From Collinsella sp. (GTDB lineage Bacteria > Actinomycetota > Coriobacteriia > Coriobacteriales > Coriobacteriaceae), in contig JAUMNV010000134.1 of the NCBI GenBank assembly GCA_031295725.1, positions 1 to 29,651 of the forward strand: a DNA stretch of 29,651 nucleotides, written 5' to 3'. Below the pieces are notes generated by a model. That model worked only from the letters and a program-made list of their open reading frames with translations, was not told the DNA's origin and searched no databases. A program made the translations under genes and the position numbers. Within the stretch, counting starts at the first letter, position 1. Every line of letters begins with the position of its first letter. Shown in pieces: positions 1 through 7,500 of this stretch.

Positions 1-620
1 CGTTGATATGCCCTCACCAGCAGCGAGATACCAAAGTTGAGCACAAAGTACATCGCAAACACCAGGCCGTAGAGCATAAGCACCTGCGACAGGTCGATCG
101 CGTGGGCCATCACGACGTTTGCCGTGTACATGAGCTCGGCCACGTTAATGCCCGAAAGATACGAGCTGTCCTTGATGACAGTCGTGCATTGGCTAAACAG
201 CGCCGGAATGATTGTCTTAAACGTCTGCGGCAGAATGATGTAGCGCATGGTGGCAAAGAAGCCAAAGCCCTGGCTCTGCGCTGCCTCAAACTGGCCGCGC
301 GGAATCGAATTGAGGCCGCCGCGCACAATCTCGGCCATAACGGCGCTGGTAAACAGCGTAAAGGCGATGGTCGAAATCACAATGTCCAAACCCTGCACCG
401 TAAAGTAAATAAACAGGATCCACAGCAGGTTTGGCGTGCAACGGAACAGCTCGATATAGGCGCTCACCAAAATACGGAATGGACGGGGCGCATAGCTTTT
501 AACGAGCGCCAGCACCGTGCCAAAGATGAGCGAGAAAAAGATCGACAGCGCCGAGATCTCGATCGTCTTAACAAAGCCGCCCCAAATGTAGAGCAGGTTG
601 GTCGCGTTGAAGATTTCCAT
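1..620 (-). CDS. Polar amino-acid ABC transporter permease, second subunit (3' part outside window)
   Basis: This is a membrane-spanning subunit of a glutamine/polar amino-acid ABC importer. The protein starts MEIFNATNLLYIWGG and about 206 residues are visible before the window ends; the C-terminus is missing. It carries the HisMQ/GlnP-type pattern: hydrophobic segments, the early motif ELFRCTPNLLWILFIYF, and the EAA loop around IPRGQFEAAQSQGFG that docks to the ATPase. The ATG lies three bases after the stop of the preceding permease gene, so translation is probably coupled. Order and spacing place it last among the visible genes of a four-gene operon with the ATPase (2280-3011), binding protein (1396-2271) and first permease (624-1370). 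The exact amino-acid substrate cannot be read from the sequence. Confidence 0.9.
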   Translation of the reverse strand, partial: MEIFNATNLLYIWGGFVKTIEISALSIFFSLIFGTVLALVKSYAPRPFRILVSAYIELFRCTPNLLWILFIYFTVQGLDIVISTIAFTLFTSAVMAEIVRGGLNSIPRGQFEAAQSQGFGFFATMRYIILPQTFKTIIPALFSQCTTVIKDSSYLSGINVAELMYTANVVMAHAIDLSQVLMLYGLVFAMYFVLNFGISLLVRAYQ

Positions 621-623
621 GCG

Positions 624-1370
624 CTAGGCCTCCTCTACGTTGTCGAGCCCCAGCTCGGCCAGGCTCACGCCGCGCGGACGCTCCTTGGAGCGGCGCTCGA
701 GCCACTGCACCAGCATGGCGAGCGGAAAGCAGATGATGAAGTACATAAGGCAGCAGACGATGTATCCCTGCAGGTAACCGTACAGACTCACAAAGTTGTC
801 GGAACGGTACATAAGGTCGCCGCCGGCCACAAGCGCCAGCACCGACGTGTTCTTGACCAGGTTGAGCGCCTGGTTACACAGCGGCGGCAGAATGATCTTG
901 AATGTCTGGGGCAGCACGATGTACCAGTATGCCCGCGCACGGGTGAAGCCCTGGCTCTGGGCCGCCTCCATCTGACCGCGCGGAACCGCCTCGATACCAG
1001 TGCGGATGACCTCCGCAATGTAGGCCGCGTGATACAGGCCCACACCCAAGAAACCCAGCACGAACGGCGCGATGCGCACCGGCTGGTCGGCACCGGTTAT
1101 GGCCTGCAAAAACTGCGGACCGGCCATGTACATAAAGAGCACCTGCACGGGCAACGGGGTGTTCTGGTAAAACTCCACGTACACGCGGCTTATGGCGCGC
1201 AGCACGCGTGAACGAGTGGTTGAGAACACGCCCAGCAGCGTGCCCAGCACCAGCGACAGCAGCAGACCGGCAACGACCACCTGTAGCGTCACGCCAAAGC
1301 CCTCCCAGAAGGGCCCCATGTTTTGAAATGTCGTCGACCAACGGTCGGCGTCAAATAATCCTTCGAGCAT
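624..1370 (-). CDS. Polar amino-acid ABC transporter permease, first subunit
   Basis: A 248-residue inner-membrane permease of the HisM/GlnP family that should pair with the product of the gene at 1-620 to form the translocation channel. The start MLEGLFDADRW is preceded by a good ribosome site (AAGGAAGGAA), which is why the longer in-frame extension to 1439 is not used; that extension would also overlap the end of the binding-protein gene. Family features visible are FYQNTPLPVQVLFMY near residue 70 and the EAA loop IEAVPRGQMEAAQSQGFT, followed by PQTFKIILPPL. The stop is three bases before the next permease's ATG. The N-terminal segment differs from the second permease, as expected for a heterodimer. 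Confidence 0.92.
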   Translation of the reverse strand: MLEGLFDADRWSTTFQNMGPFWEGFGVTLQVVVAGLLLSLVLGTLLGVFSTTRSRVLRAISRVYVEFYQNTPLPVQVLFMYMAGPQFLQAITGADQPVRIAPFVLGFLGVGLYHAAYIAEVIRTGIEAVPRGQMEAAQSQGFTRARAYWYIVLPQTFKIILPPLCNQALNLVKNTSVLALVAGGDLMYRSDNFVSLYGYLQGYIVCCLMYFIICFPLAMLVQWLERRSKERPRGVSLAELGLDNVEEA

Positions 1371-1395
1371 TTGATTCCTTCCTTGGACGATACGC

Positions 1396-2271
1396 CTATA
1401 CAAGACCCCAGGTCTTGACCTCTTGGTCGAGCCAGCCATCGGCCAGGCGATCGCAAATCACCTGATCGACCACGGCCGAAAGGTCGCAGCCCTTCTTGGT
1501 CGCCACGCCGTAGCCCTGCTCGCCAAACTTGACCTCGGGCTGCAACAGCTCGACGGTCTCGTTCATGTAACCGGCCAGCGTGGAGCGATCCATGGCAAAG
1601 ACGTCGATATTGCCGGCGTCGAGCGAACTCTTGATGATGGGGTAGCCGCTAAAGGCCCTAAACTCGGGCTTACAGCTAAAGCCGTTGTCCTTGATCATCT
1701 GCTCAATCAAGCCCTGCGTGGTAGCGCCCTGGCTCACGCCAATAACCTTGCCGTCCAGGTCCTCAATCGAGGTAAAGCCCGAACGCTTCTTGACCATGAG
1801 TCCCACGTAGTCGGTGCGGTACGGCGTCGAGAAGTCCCAGCTCTTCTTGCGCTCGTCGGTGATGGTGTAGGTCGCCGCGACCACGTCGAGTTGGCCGTTA
1901 TCGATCAGCGGACCGCGCGTCTTGGGCGTTACGTCGGTAAACTCGACAAGCTCCTGGGCGCGGGCCTCCTTGTAACTCACGCCAAAGACGGCAGCGGCGA
2001 TCTGGTAGCACAAATCGACCTCCATGCCCTCAAAGCGGCCCTTGGCGGTGTCGTAATAGCCGTAGCCGGGAACGTCCTTCTTAACGCCGGCATTCAGATG
2101 GCCACGCGACTTAATGGCCGCAAGCTTGGACCCCTTGTCGGAGCCCTCACCGCTGGTGGAGTTGCCGCAACCGGTAAGCGCGGTCCCCGTCAGCGCGAGC
2201 ATGCCGGCGCCAGCCAGCTGCAAAAAGTGACGGCGCGACACGGCCGCCCTCGTCATATCCGTCATGTCCAT
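1396..2271 (-). CDS. Amino-acid ABC transporter substrate-binding lipoprotein with Tat-like signal
   Basis: A 291-residue extracytoplasmic solute-binding protein (SBP_bac_3 family) of a polar amino-acid importer. It starts MDMTDMTRAAV; the ATG lies nine bases from the stop of the ATPase gene. The signal region reads SRRHFLQLAGAGMLALTG and ends in the lipobox LTGC, so the precursor shows both a twin-arginine (S-R-R-x-F-L) motif and a lipid-attachment cysteine. The mature part shows typical family segments: LNAGVKKDVPGYGYYD near the N-terminus, FEGMEVDLCYQIAAAV, DVVAATYTITDERKKSWDFS and IEDLDGKVIGVSQGATTQ. These resemble glutamate/glutamine/aspartate binding proteins, but the ligand is not determined. 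The upstream in-frame start at 2313 would overlap the ATPase gene and is less likely. Confidence 0.9.
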   Translation of the reverse strand: MDMTDMTRAAVSRRHFLQLAGAGMLALTGTALTGCGNSTSGEGSDKGSKLAAIKSRGHLNAGVKKDVPGYGYYDTAKGRFEGMEVDLCYQIAAAVFGVSYKEARAQELVEFTDVTPKTRGPLIDNGQLDVVAATYTITDERKKSWDFSTPYRTDYVGLMVKKRSGFTSIEDLDGKVIGVSQGATTQGLIEQMIKDNGFSCKPEFRAFSGYPIIKSSLDAGNIDVFAMDRSTLAGYMNETVELLQPEVKFGEQGYGVATKKGCDLSAVVDQVICDRLADGWLDQEVKTWGLV

Positions 2272-2279
2272 CACCGCGC

Positions 2280-3011
2280 CTAGTGCAGAATCTTGGACAG
2301 GAACTCGCGGCAACGCGGGTTCTCGGGGTTATCGAAGAAGTGCTCGGGCGTGCCCTCCTCCAGGATGCGGCCGTCCTCCATAAAGATGACGCGGTCGGCC
2401 ACCTGGCGCGCAAAGCCCATCTCGTGCGTCACGCAGATCATGGTGATGTCCTCCTGCGCGAGCTCAATCATAACGTCCAGAACCTCCTGGACCATCTCGG
2501 GGTCGAGCGCCGAGGTCGGCTCGTCAAACAGGATGATAGGCTGCTTGGTGCACAGGGCACGGGCGATGGCGATGCGCTGCTGCTGACCGCCCGAGAGATT
2601 CTGCGGATACTCGCCAGCCTTATGCGCCATGCCGACGCGCTTGAGCGCGGCGATGGCGATCTCGGTCGCCTCCTCCTTGCTCTTCTTTTGCAGCTTGATG
2701 GGTGCGAGCGTCAGGTTGCCCAGCACCGTCATGTTGGGATACAGGTTGAACTGCTGAAACACCATGGAGCTGTACTTGCGAGCCATCTCCAGGTGATTCT
2801 TTTTGGTGAGCGGCGTACCGTCGATGACGACCTCGCCCGACGTGGGCTCCTCCAGATAATCGACGCAACGGATGAGCGTCGACTTACCCGAGCCGGAAGG
2901 CCCGATCATTACGAGCTTCTCGCCGCGCTTGACGGTGAGATTGATATCTTTGAGCACATGCAGGTCGCCAAAGTACTTGTTGAGATGCTTGATCTCGATC
3001 ATGTCTGCCAT
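2280..3011 (-). CDS. glnQ: Amino-acid ABC transporter ATP-binding protein (GlnQ/HisP type)
   Basis: A 243-residue cytoplasmic ATPase that powers the importer encoded by the three genes after it. Walker A is GPSGSGKST (about residues 37-45), the ABC signature is LSGGQQQRIAIARAL, Walker B is PIILFDEPTSALDPE, and the H-loop is CVTHEMGFARQVADR. The sequence MVFQQFNLYPNMTVLGNL is characteristic of the polar amino-acid subfamily. The ATG at 3011 has a strong ribosome site (GGAAGGGA) and is the first gene of the operon. The gene symbol is a family-level name; the substrate (glutamine, glutamate or other) is not proved. Confidence 0.93.
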   Translation of the reverse strand: MADMIEIKHLNKYFGDLHVLKDINLTVKRGEKLVMIGPSGSGKSTLIRCVDYLEEPTSGEVVIDGTPLTKKNHLEMARKYSSMVFQQFNLYPNMTVLGNLTLAPIKLQKKSKEEATEIAIAALKRVGMAHKAGEYPQNLSGGQQQRIAIARALCTKQPIILFDEPTSALDPEMVQEVLDVMIELAQEDITMICVTHEMGFARQVADRVIFMEDGRILEEGTPEHFFDNPENPRCREFLSKILH

Positions 3012-3046
3012 GAATGTCCCTTCCCTGCGTTTACACGAGTTGAACT

Positions 3047-3052
3047 ATTGTA
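3047..3052 (-). promoter_or_regulatory. Candidate -10 box for the amino-acid transporter operon
   Basis: TACAAT on the minus strand lies 36 bases upstream of the ATPase ATG. It matches the sigma-70 -10 consensus at five of six positions. No good -35 box is seen at 16-18 bases, so the call rests on the -10 alone and on position before the first gene of the operon. Confidence 0.35.
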
Positions 3053-3117
3053 CGGAAAGAACCACGTTTCCGCAGCCAACACTACATTCCCGTAAAGAAC
3101 CCGCAACCTTTAACCCA

Positions 3118-3184
3118 CTCATTGGGGACAGACTTAAATGAGTACCTGCTCATTGGGCACTCATTTAAGCCCGTCCCCAATGAG
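3118..3184. repeat. REP-like palindrome of the GGGGACAG family
   Basis: A 67-bp imperfect palindrome in the gap between the transporter operon and yqeY. The outer arms CTCATTGGGGAC (3118-3129) and its complement (3173-3184) and the inner arms CTTAAATGAGT (3133-3143) and its complement (3159-3169) pair perfectly. The loop contains another copy of CTCATTGGG. The TTGGGGAC module recurs at 5164-5241, and GGGACAG at 9429-9435 on the minus strand. Such elements resemble REP sequences mobilised by RAYT transposases; no such gene is in the window. Confidence 0.7.
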
Positions 3185-3228
3185 CGCCGAAAATAATACA
3201 ACCGCCCTTGTTGAGCATAAGTCAGCGA

Positions 3229-3327
3229 AAACCCGTACACGCGAGCAAGGTGACGTGAAATGAAAGGGCGCAGACCTTATGGTCGCGCCCTTGAAATTGA
3301 ACGTCAGATTGCCGCGTGTACGGGTTT
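3229..3327. repeat. 99-nt long imperfect hairpin
   Basis: The arms AAACCCGTACACGCG (3229-3243) and the exact complement at 3313-3327 close a long stem. The next 12 bases on each side (3245-3256 and 3301-3312) also pair with two mismatches. The apex is a second hairpin, AAGGGCGC plus GACC, loop TTAT, GGTC plus GCGCCCTT (3264-3292). The whole stretch folds almost end to end. It lies in the yqeY downstream region; the apical hairpin is terminator-like when read on the minus strand but lacks a proper T run. Confidence 0.6.
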
Positions 3328-3340
3328 GCAGCGTCGAGCC

Positions 3341-3368
3341 GTTACGCGGTTTGGTAAAACCGCGTAAC
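3341..3368 (-). terminator. Hairpin just after yqeY, possible terminator
   Basis: GTTACGCGGTTT, loop GGTA, AAACCGCGTAAC forms a perfect 12-bp stem three bases beyond the yqeY stop codon. No T run follows on the minus strand, so it may be a weak or factor-assisted terminator or a stabilising 3' hairpin. Confidence 0.4.
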
Positions 3369-3371
3369 AAA

Positions 3372-3815
3372 TTACGCAAGCTTTGCGCCGACGATCTTTG
3401 CTGCTGCCGGCTTATCGAAGTTGCCGCCGGTGGCCTTGCCGAGTGCACCCATGACCTGGCCCATCTGCTTCTTGGAAGTAGCGCCCAGCTCGGCGATGAC
3501 CTGCTCGATCAGGGCCTCGAGCTCCTCGCCCGAAACCTGCGCGGGCAGCAGGCTTTCCAGAATCTTGACCTGCTCGGTCAGGTTGTCGGTACGCTCCTGG
3601 TCGGTGCCGGCCTTGATGGACATCTCCAGCGTCTCGCTCGTCTGCTTGATCAGACGCTTGATCATGCTGTTGACGTCTTCCTCGGTCACATCGCGGCGCT
3701 CGTTAACCTCGATATTCTTCACCTCGGCCTTGACCTGGCGAATGATGGACAGGCGAACCTTGTCCTTGGCCTTCATGGCCGCGATCATTTCTTTCTGCAG
3801 CTCTTCGTTGGTCAT
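3372..3815 (-). CDS. yqeY: GatB/YqeY domain protein
   Basis: A 147-residue small helical protein of the YqeY family, which resembles the C-terminal tRNA-interacting domain of the GatB amidotransferase subunit; its cellular role is not established. Family features are the N-terminal MTNEELQKEMIAAMKAKDK, VRLSIIRQVKAEVKNIEV, then KILESLLPAQVSGEELEAL and the C-terminal MGQVMGALGKATGGNFD. The chosen ATG at 3815 follows AGAGAGGA at a normal spacing; the earlier in-frame start at 3851 lacks this support. It lies 54 bases downstream of the foldase gene on the same strand and may be cotranscribed with it. Confidence 0.9.
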   Translation of the reverse strand: MTNEELQKEMIAAMKAKDKVRLSIIRQVKAEVKNIEVNERRDVTEEDVNSMIKRLIKQTSETLEMSIKAGTDQERTDNLTEQVKILESLLPAQVSGEELEALIEQVIAELGATSKKQMGQVMGALGKATGGNFDKPAAAKIVGAKLA

Positions 3816-3869
3816 CTGCAAATCCTCTCTAATAGCGTGGGCAGCACTCACGCGAGCACCGCCCCATGG

Positions 3870-5090
3870 TTACTCAGTCTTCGACGAATCGTCGGTCGAA
3901 CTCTTGGTGACGCCCTTCAGACTCACGTTATAGGGTACGTCCTTGGGCATGGGGTTGACGGTGATGTCGGCATCCTTCTTGTACTGCTCCAGCCACTCGC
4001 TGTACGCGGTGCTGGCCGCTTGCGTCTTCACCACGTTGGAGACGTACTTTTTGATGTCCTTGGGCACCTGGTTGATGTCATCGACCTGATTATCGACATG
4101 GAAGTAGTCGGTGCACTTGATGATGTGGTAACCATAGGTCGACTCGACGACTTCGCTCACGTCGCCCTTGTTGAGTCCCTCGAGCGCCGTCTGGTAGCTG
4201 TCGACAAAGGTGGTGAGCTTATCCCAGCCCACATCGCCCTTCTTCTCCTTGGAACCTGTGTCCTCGGAGTACTGCTCAACGGCGTCCTCAAAACTCAGCT
4301 CACCGGAGTTAATCTTGTCCAGGCACTCCTGCGCCTTGGCCTTGGCGGCAGCCTTGTCCTCGTCGGAAGCGTCGGAATCAACCTTGATCAGGATGTTCGA
4401 CGAGCGGCGGGCGTCGTTGTAGCTGGACAGGTTTTCGTTGATGTAATCGACAATCTCGCTGTCCTTGGGCTTGCTCGTGGGCGCGACGGCATCCTTGAGT
4501 TTCTGTTGCGCCAGACTCTCCTTGAGCGAGTCCTTGTAGGTGTCCTCGGTATAGCCGTAGGTCTTGAGGGTCTTCTTAAAGGCCTTGGCACCGCCTGCGC
4601 TCTTGCACGCGTCCTTCCAAGCCTTCTCGACCTCCTCGTCCGACACCGTCACGCCGTTCTCCTTCTGTGCCTGTTGAAGCAGAATCTGCTGCGTGTAGGA
4701 GTCGATGAGTTGCTTGCGGTACTTCTTGGGCGTGAGGTCGTTGTCAACCAGATACTGCGCCCAATCCTTATCCTTGGTGTAGCCGTAGGACGTGCGCATG
4801 CTCATGATCTGCTTGGTCACGGTGTCCTCGGTAAGGTTGGTGCCGTTGATAGTAGCAGCGACACCGCCGGTCAGCTTGTAGCCCGAGGTGTCCTCGGCCT
4901 GCGACATAAGGCCGGAGCACGCCATCGCCGAGACGGAAAGCAGCATCGCCAGCACGCCGATGACCACCAGGACGATCTTGACGGTCTTAGACACGTACGT
5001 CTTGCGCTGCTTCTTGCGAGAGCTGGAGGCAGCGCGAGCCTGCTGCTCGGGCGTCGGCGCGGCCTCGGAGTTCTTTTTCTTATTTGCCAT
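3870..5090 (-). CDS. PpiC-type peptidyl-prolyl isomerase / extracytoplasmic foldase, membrane-anchored
   Basis: A 406-residue protein that probably assists folding of exported proteins outside the membrane. The N-terminus MANKKKNSEAAP is cytoplasmic and basic, followed by one hydrophobic segment at about residues 38-60 (KIVLVVIGVLAMLLSVSAMA). The sequence AMACS at its end looks like a poor lipobox, so a lipoprotein cannot be excluded. A SurA-N-like helical region follows (KQLIDSYTQQILLQQAQKEN). The rotamase domain spans about residues 220-340, with ARRSSNILIKV, SGELSFEDAVEQYSED, KKGDVGWD and the closing STYGYHIIKC. The start at 5090 has AAAGGCC upstream; the longer form to 5189 would run into a repeat. 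Comparable to PrsA/SurA; the clients are unknown. Confidence 0.87.
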   Translation of the reverse strand: MANKKKNSEAAPTPEQQARAASSSRKKQRKTYVSKTVKIVLVVIGVLAMLLSVSAMACSGLMSQAEDTSGYKLTGGVAATINGTNLTEDTVTKQIMSMRTSYGYTKDKDWAQYLVDNDLTPKKYRKQLIDSYTQQILLQQAQKENGVTVSDEEVEKAWKDACKSAGGAKAFKKTLKTYGYTEDTYKDSLKESLAQQKLKDAVAPTSKPKDSEIVDYINENLSSYNDARRSSNILIKVDSDASDEDKAAAKAKAQECLDKINSGELSFEDAVEQYSEDTGSKEKKGDVGWDKLTTFVDSYQTALEGLNKGDVSEVVESTYGYHIIKCTDYFHVDNQVDDINQVPKDIKKYVSNVVKTQAASTAYSEWLEQYKKDADITVNPMPKDVPYNVSLKGVTKSSTDDSSKTE

Positions 5091-5163
5091 AGTTGGCCTT
5101 TCGCATAACGAATCGAACAAACGCCATTGTGTCACAACGCAGCCCCCGCGGCACGCTTGGTGC

Positions 5164-5241
5164 ATTGGGGACAGGTTAATCTGCACCATTTTGGTGCAAA
5201 GGGGACAGCTCTGGCAGCCGGCAGTTAGGGACAGTCCCCAA
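5164..5241. repeat. Cluster of GGGGACAG repeat modules with a TGCACC hairpin
   Basis: Between the PTS gene and the foldase, three copies of (G/A)GGGACAG occur within 70 bases (5167, 5200 and 5227), closed by an inverted TGTCCC-like half (AGTCCCCA). Between the first two lies the perfect hairpin TGCACCA-TTT-TGGTGCA (5182-5198). The first module is again ATTGGGGACA, as at 3121. This looks like a composite of REP-like elements. Confidence 0.65.
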
Positions 5242-5260
5242 GTGCCGACTCAGCCCCACC

Positions 5261-5728
5261 CTAGAAGTGACGGCGGATGGCGTCGACCATGCCCTGGGGC
5301 GTGGTCTGGCCGAGCACGTCAGCTGCGGCATCGGCGTCCATAAAGATGTTCATGAGCGCCTGCAGGGCCTCGACCTGGCCGCCCGGCTCGGCAATACCCA
5401 GATTGATGACGATCTGCGCCGGCACCGGAGCGCCCATGCCAGCCATAGCGTTAAATGTCACGGACGCGGCGGGCTTCACCACCGCGATATAGGGCTTGGC
5501 CACAAACCCCGGGTCGGTATGCGGAATGGCGATGTTTGCCGCCGGCATAGCGAGACCCGTGGGATAGGCATCCTCGCGCGTGCGGACGGCATCGAGCCAA
5601 CCGGATGCAATGTAGCCATGTGGTGCAAGCTCGCCCTCAAGCCGCGCGAACACCTCATCCGGCGTCGCACACTCCCAATCAAAAAACACCAACTCAGGCG
5701 TAAACAGCGCTTCGTTATTACCAGACAT
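5261..5728 (-). CDS. PTS EIIA component, galactitol/fructose type (GatA-like), orphan
   Basis: A 155-residue cytoplasmic phosphocarrier of the PTS EIIA-2 fold. The phosphoryl-accepting histidine is His70 in NIAIPHTDP, preceded by YPTGLAMP, a pattern typical of EIIA of galactitol-type systems. The start MSGNNEALF has a GAAGGGGGCGG ribosome site and was preferred over the in-frame start seven codons earlier. No EIIB, EIIC or sugar-catabolism gene is nearby, so its partner must be elsewhere or it acts in regulation. It starts 30 bases after the stop of the AlbA_2/ATPase gene, in the same direction. Confidence 0.85.
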   Translation of the reverse strand: MSGNNEALFTPELVFFDWECATPDEVFARLEGELAPHGYIASGWLDAVRTREDAYPTGLAMPAANIAIPHTDPGFVAKPYIAVVKPAASVTFNAMAGMGAPVPAQIVINLGIAEPGGQVEALQALMNIFMDADAAADVLGQTTPQGMVDAIRRHF

Positions 5729-5758
5729 AAGCCGCCCCCTTCTTTTCATTCCCTGTCT

Positions 5759-7225
5759 TTAGGCCCAATACGGAATATACCTTTTGTATTTGGAACCCGC
5801 GTCCTCGTCCTCTTCCTTTATCAATGCCTCTTCCAGGCACTCTTTGATTAGACGAGACATCGCCACCGTGTTTTTCTTTTCATCGGAAAGTCCAAAACGC
5901 TCTCGCAGCGACTGATTGCTCATCGACTCACCTTGGGCATACAAAAGACAGGCATGCCAGTACACGGCGTTTTTTCGCTCACTTTTTTTCATTCGAGTAT
6001 ACGGACAGTCGCAATAGAGCGTCACGAGCGTTCCCAGCCCGCCCTCACTCTTGATAACCGGTGAAGGCATGCCGGCTTTTTCGAGCGAATCTACGATTAA
6101 ATCCCAGCCTGTACCGCCTTCTTCGCAAAGATCCATTTGGCGCATGAGGGACGCTATCATCGAATTTCGCGTTTTCGGCTGGGCGTTGAGCACTCGTTCT
6201 GCCGGAATAAGCGTTGTCCCGGGATTAGAGAACTCAATGCGATTGTCGTAAATCGCAACAAGAGGCCCCGCCGTATTGTCAGCAATGTCTTGATGAATCA
6301 CGGCGTTTGATAGTAACTCGCGAATCGCCCTTTGAGGATAAGCCGTCTGAATACGTCGAAATGCGCCATCCAGTGCCTCAACAGCCGGAATCATCGACAT
6401 GACCAGCTGTTCAGCCTGTGGAAGCGCCAAAGCGTAGCCCTTGTCGATTTCAGTATCCCCGACAATGTCAAAACTGCCTTTTCCCGCATATCGCACGATT
6501 CGCAGCATGCGTTTCCTGAGCTCCGGGTAGCGAGAGAGCTTTTTTCCCACCAGAAGCATTCCCAAGCGCGTCACACTATATCGGCCGTTATCTTGACGAC
6601 GAATCAGCTCTTGTTCACAAAGAGCAAGCATCACTCCGTCCAAATCGACAGGTCTTCTCAATCTGCACAACTCAAAATACGCATCAACATCTAGTATTTC
6701 GGCGACCTCTCGAGATGTCAGATCTCTCTCAACTACAGCGAGCTCCGCGTTCCCTGACTGTAAGCGACGCCACAGCTCCGCCTCTCGTGCACTACCGGGA
6801 ACCAGTTCTGCCGTCGAAGAGCCCTCTCGAATGTAGGCTGTCTTATCAAAATAGACCGGCTGAGCGCTCGCGGCGTGCACTTTCAACACCACAAAGTGCT
6901 TTGTCTCATGATCAATAACCGCAAACTCGTAATTCGCATTGTTTGAGAGCGCAAGCTTGAGCCACATCAAAAGCTCTTGGTTTCCCTTACCCTTTGCGTG
7001 ATATGGGTTGAACTGGGTGCCCACAAGCTCATGCGTACCGTCGCTCACGCCCCAGATCTTATAGGCATATGCGCGGCCGCAGTAAGCGGCAGCATTGGCA
7101 AGCGCCGAGATGTCACGCCCCGTTCTAACGGGATCGCTATTGCCTTCTTTAAATTCAAGCCACTCGGTTTCATCAGGATAACCGACGAGTGAATAAATCA
7201 GCTCCATGCCATCTGCTTCACCCAT
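5759..7225 (-). CDS. AlbA_2 (Schlafen-type) DNA-binding and GHKL ATPase domain protein
   Basis: A 488-residue protein of the RecG-like/AlbA_2 regulator group. The N-terminal AlbA_2 domain spans about residues 15-140 (ETEWLEFKEG, then YKIWGVSDGTHELVG). A helical middle follows. A HATPase_c_4-like ATP-binding region covers about residues 297-400, with the N-box RELLSNAVIHQDI (Asn307), SNPG at 333-336 and EEGGTGWD at 368-375. The C-terminus (SNQSLRERFGLSDEKKNTVAMSRL) looks like a winged helix-turn-helix. The ATG has an ideal AAGGAGG eight bases upstream. The gene is visibly AT-richer, with more A/T-ending codons than its neighbours, suggesting acquisition. Members are variously annotated as transcriptional regulators or ATP-dependent helicase-related; target and ligand are unknown. 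Confidence 0.82.
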   Translation of the reverse strand: MGEADGMELIYSLVGYPDETEWLEFKEGNSDPVRTGRDISALANAAAYCGRAYAYKIWGVSDGTHELVGTQFNPYHAKGKGNQELLMWLKLALSNNANYEFAVIDHETKHFVVLKVHAASAQPVYFDKTAYIREGSSTAELVPGSAREAELWRRLQSGNAELAVVERDLTSREVAEILDVDAYFELCRLRRPVDLDGVMLALCEQELIRRQDNGRYSVTRLGMLLVGKKLSRYPELRKRMLRIVRYAGKGSFDIVGDTEIDKGYALALPQAEQLVMSMIPAVEALDGAFRRIQTAYPQRAIRELLSNAVIHQDIADNTAGPLVAIYDNRIEFSNPGTTLIPAERVLNAQPKTRNSMIASLMRQMDLCEEGGTGWDLIVDSLEKAGMPSPVIKSEGGLGTLVTLYCDCPYTRMKKSERKNAVYWHACLLYAQGESMSNQSLRERFGLSDEKKNTVAMSRLIKECLEEALIKEEDEDAGSKYKRYIPYWA

Positions 7226-7446
7226 TGAGCCAGCCTCCTTGCGCTCATTTTTGATAACAAAATGTTAAATAGATGATAAATAGAATTATGCGCAATTTGA
7301 AGCCGAATGCCAAGTTTTCTGGTCGTTTTCCCAGATAATCTCATGCCGGAAGCTCGGCATTCCACATGAGAGTCGACTACTGTAATTGACAGGCAAGAAG
7401 AGCAGCCTATTCAATTCCAGCTAAATCAAGCAGCATAAAGCGCAAT
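7226..7446. other. AT-rich intergenic region with a nested palindrome
   Basis: About 220 bases without a convincing gene. The part next to the regulator start (7250-7290) is very AT-rich and probably carries its promoter, but no clear -35/-10 pair can be defended. At 7339-7371 there are two competing hairpins: TCTCATG/CATGAGA (outer) and ATGCCG/CGGCAT (inner, 7343-7360). Confidence 0.5.
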
Positions 7447-7488
7447 AAAAAAGGCGGTTAGGCGTCTTCGATATGCCTAACCGCCTTT
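7447..7488 (-). terminator. Rho-independent terminator of the purFMN operon
   Basis: On the minus strand, AAAGGCGGTTAGGC and its perfect complement (7475-7488 and 7450-7463) form a 14-bp stem followed by a T run. It lies 12 bases after the purN stop codon. Confidence 0.92.
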
Positions 7489-7500
7489 ACAAGCGGGTAA

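Noticed and set aside
3..1211. Plus-strand open frame across the two permease genes
   Set aside because: Its His- and Arg-rich product has no recognisable features; the opposite strand encodes two standard ABC permeases.
3118..5241. CRISPR array in the repeat-rich gaps
   Set aside because: The repeats are palindromic, of unequal spacing and few in number; there are no regular spacers and no cas genes.
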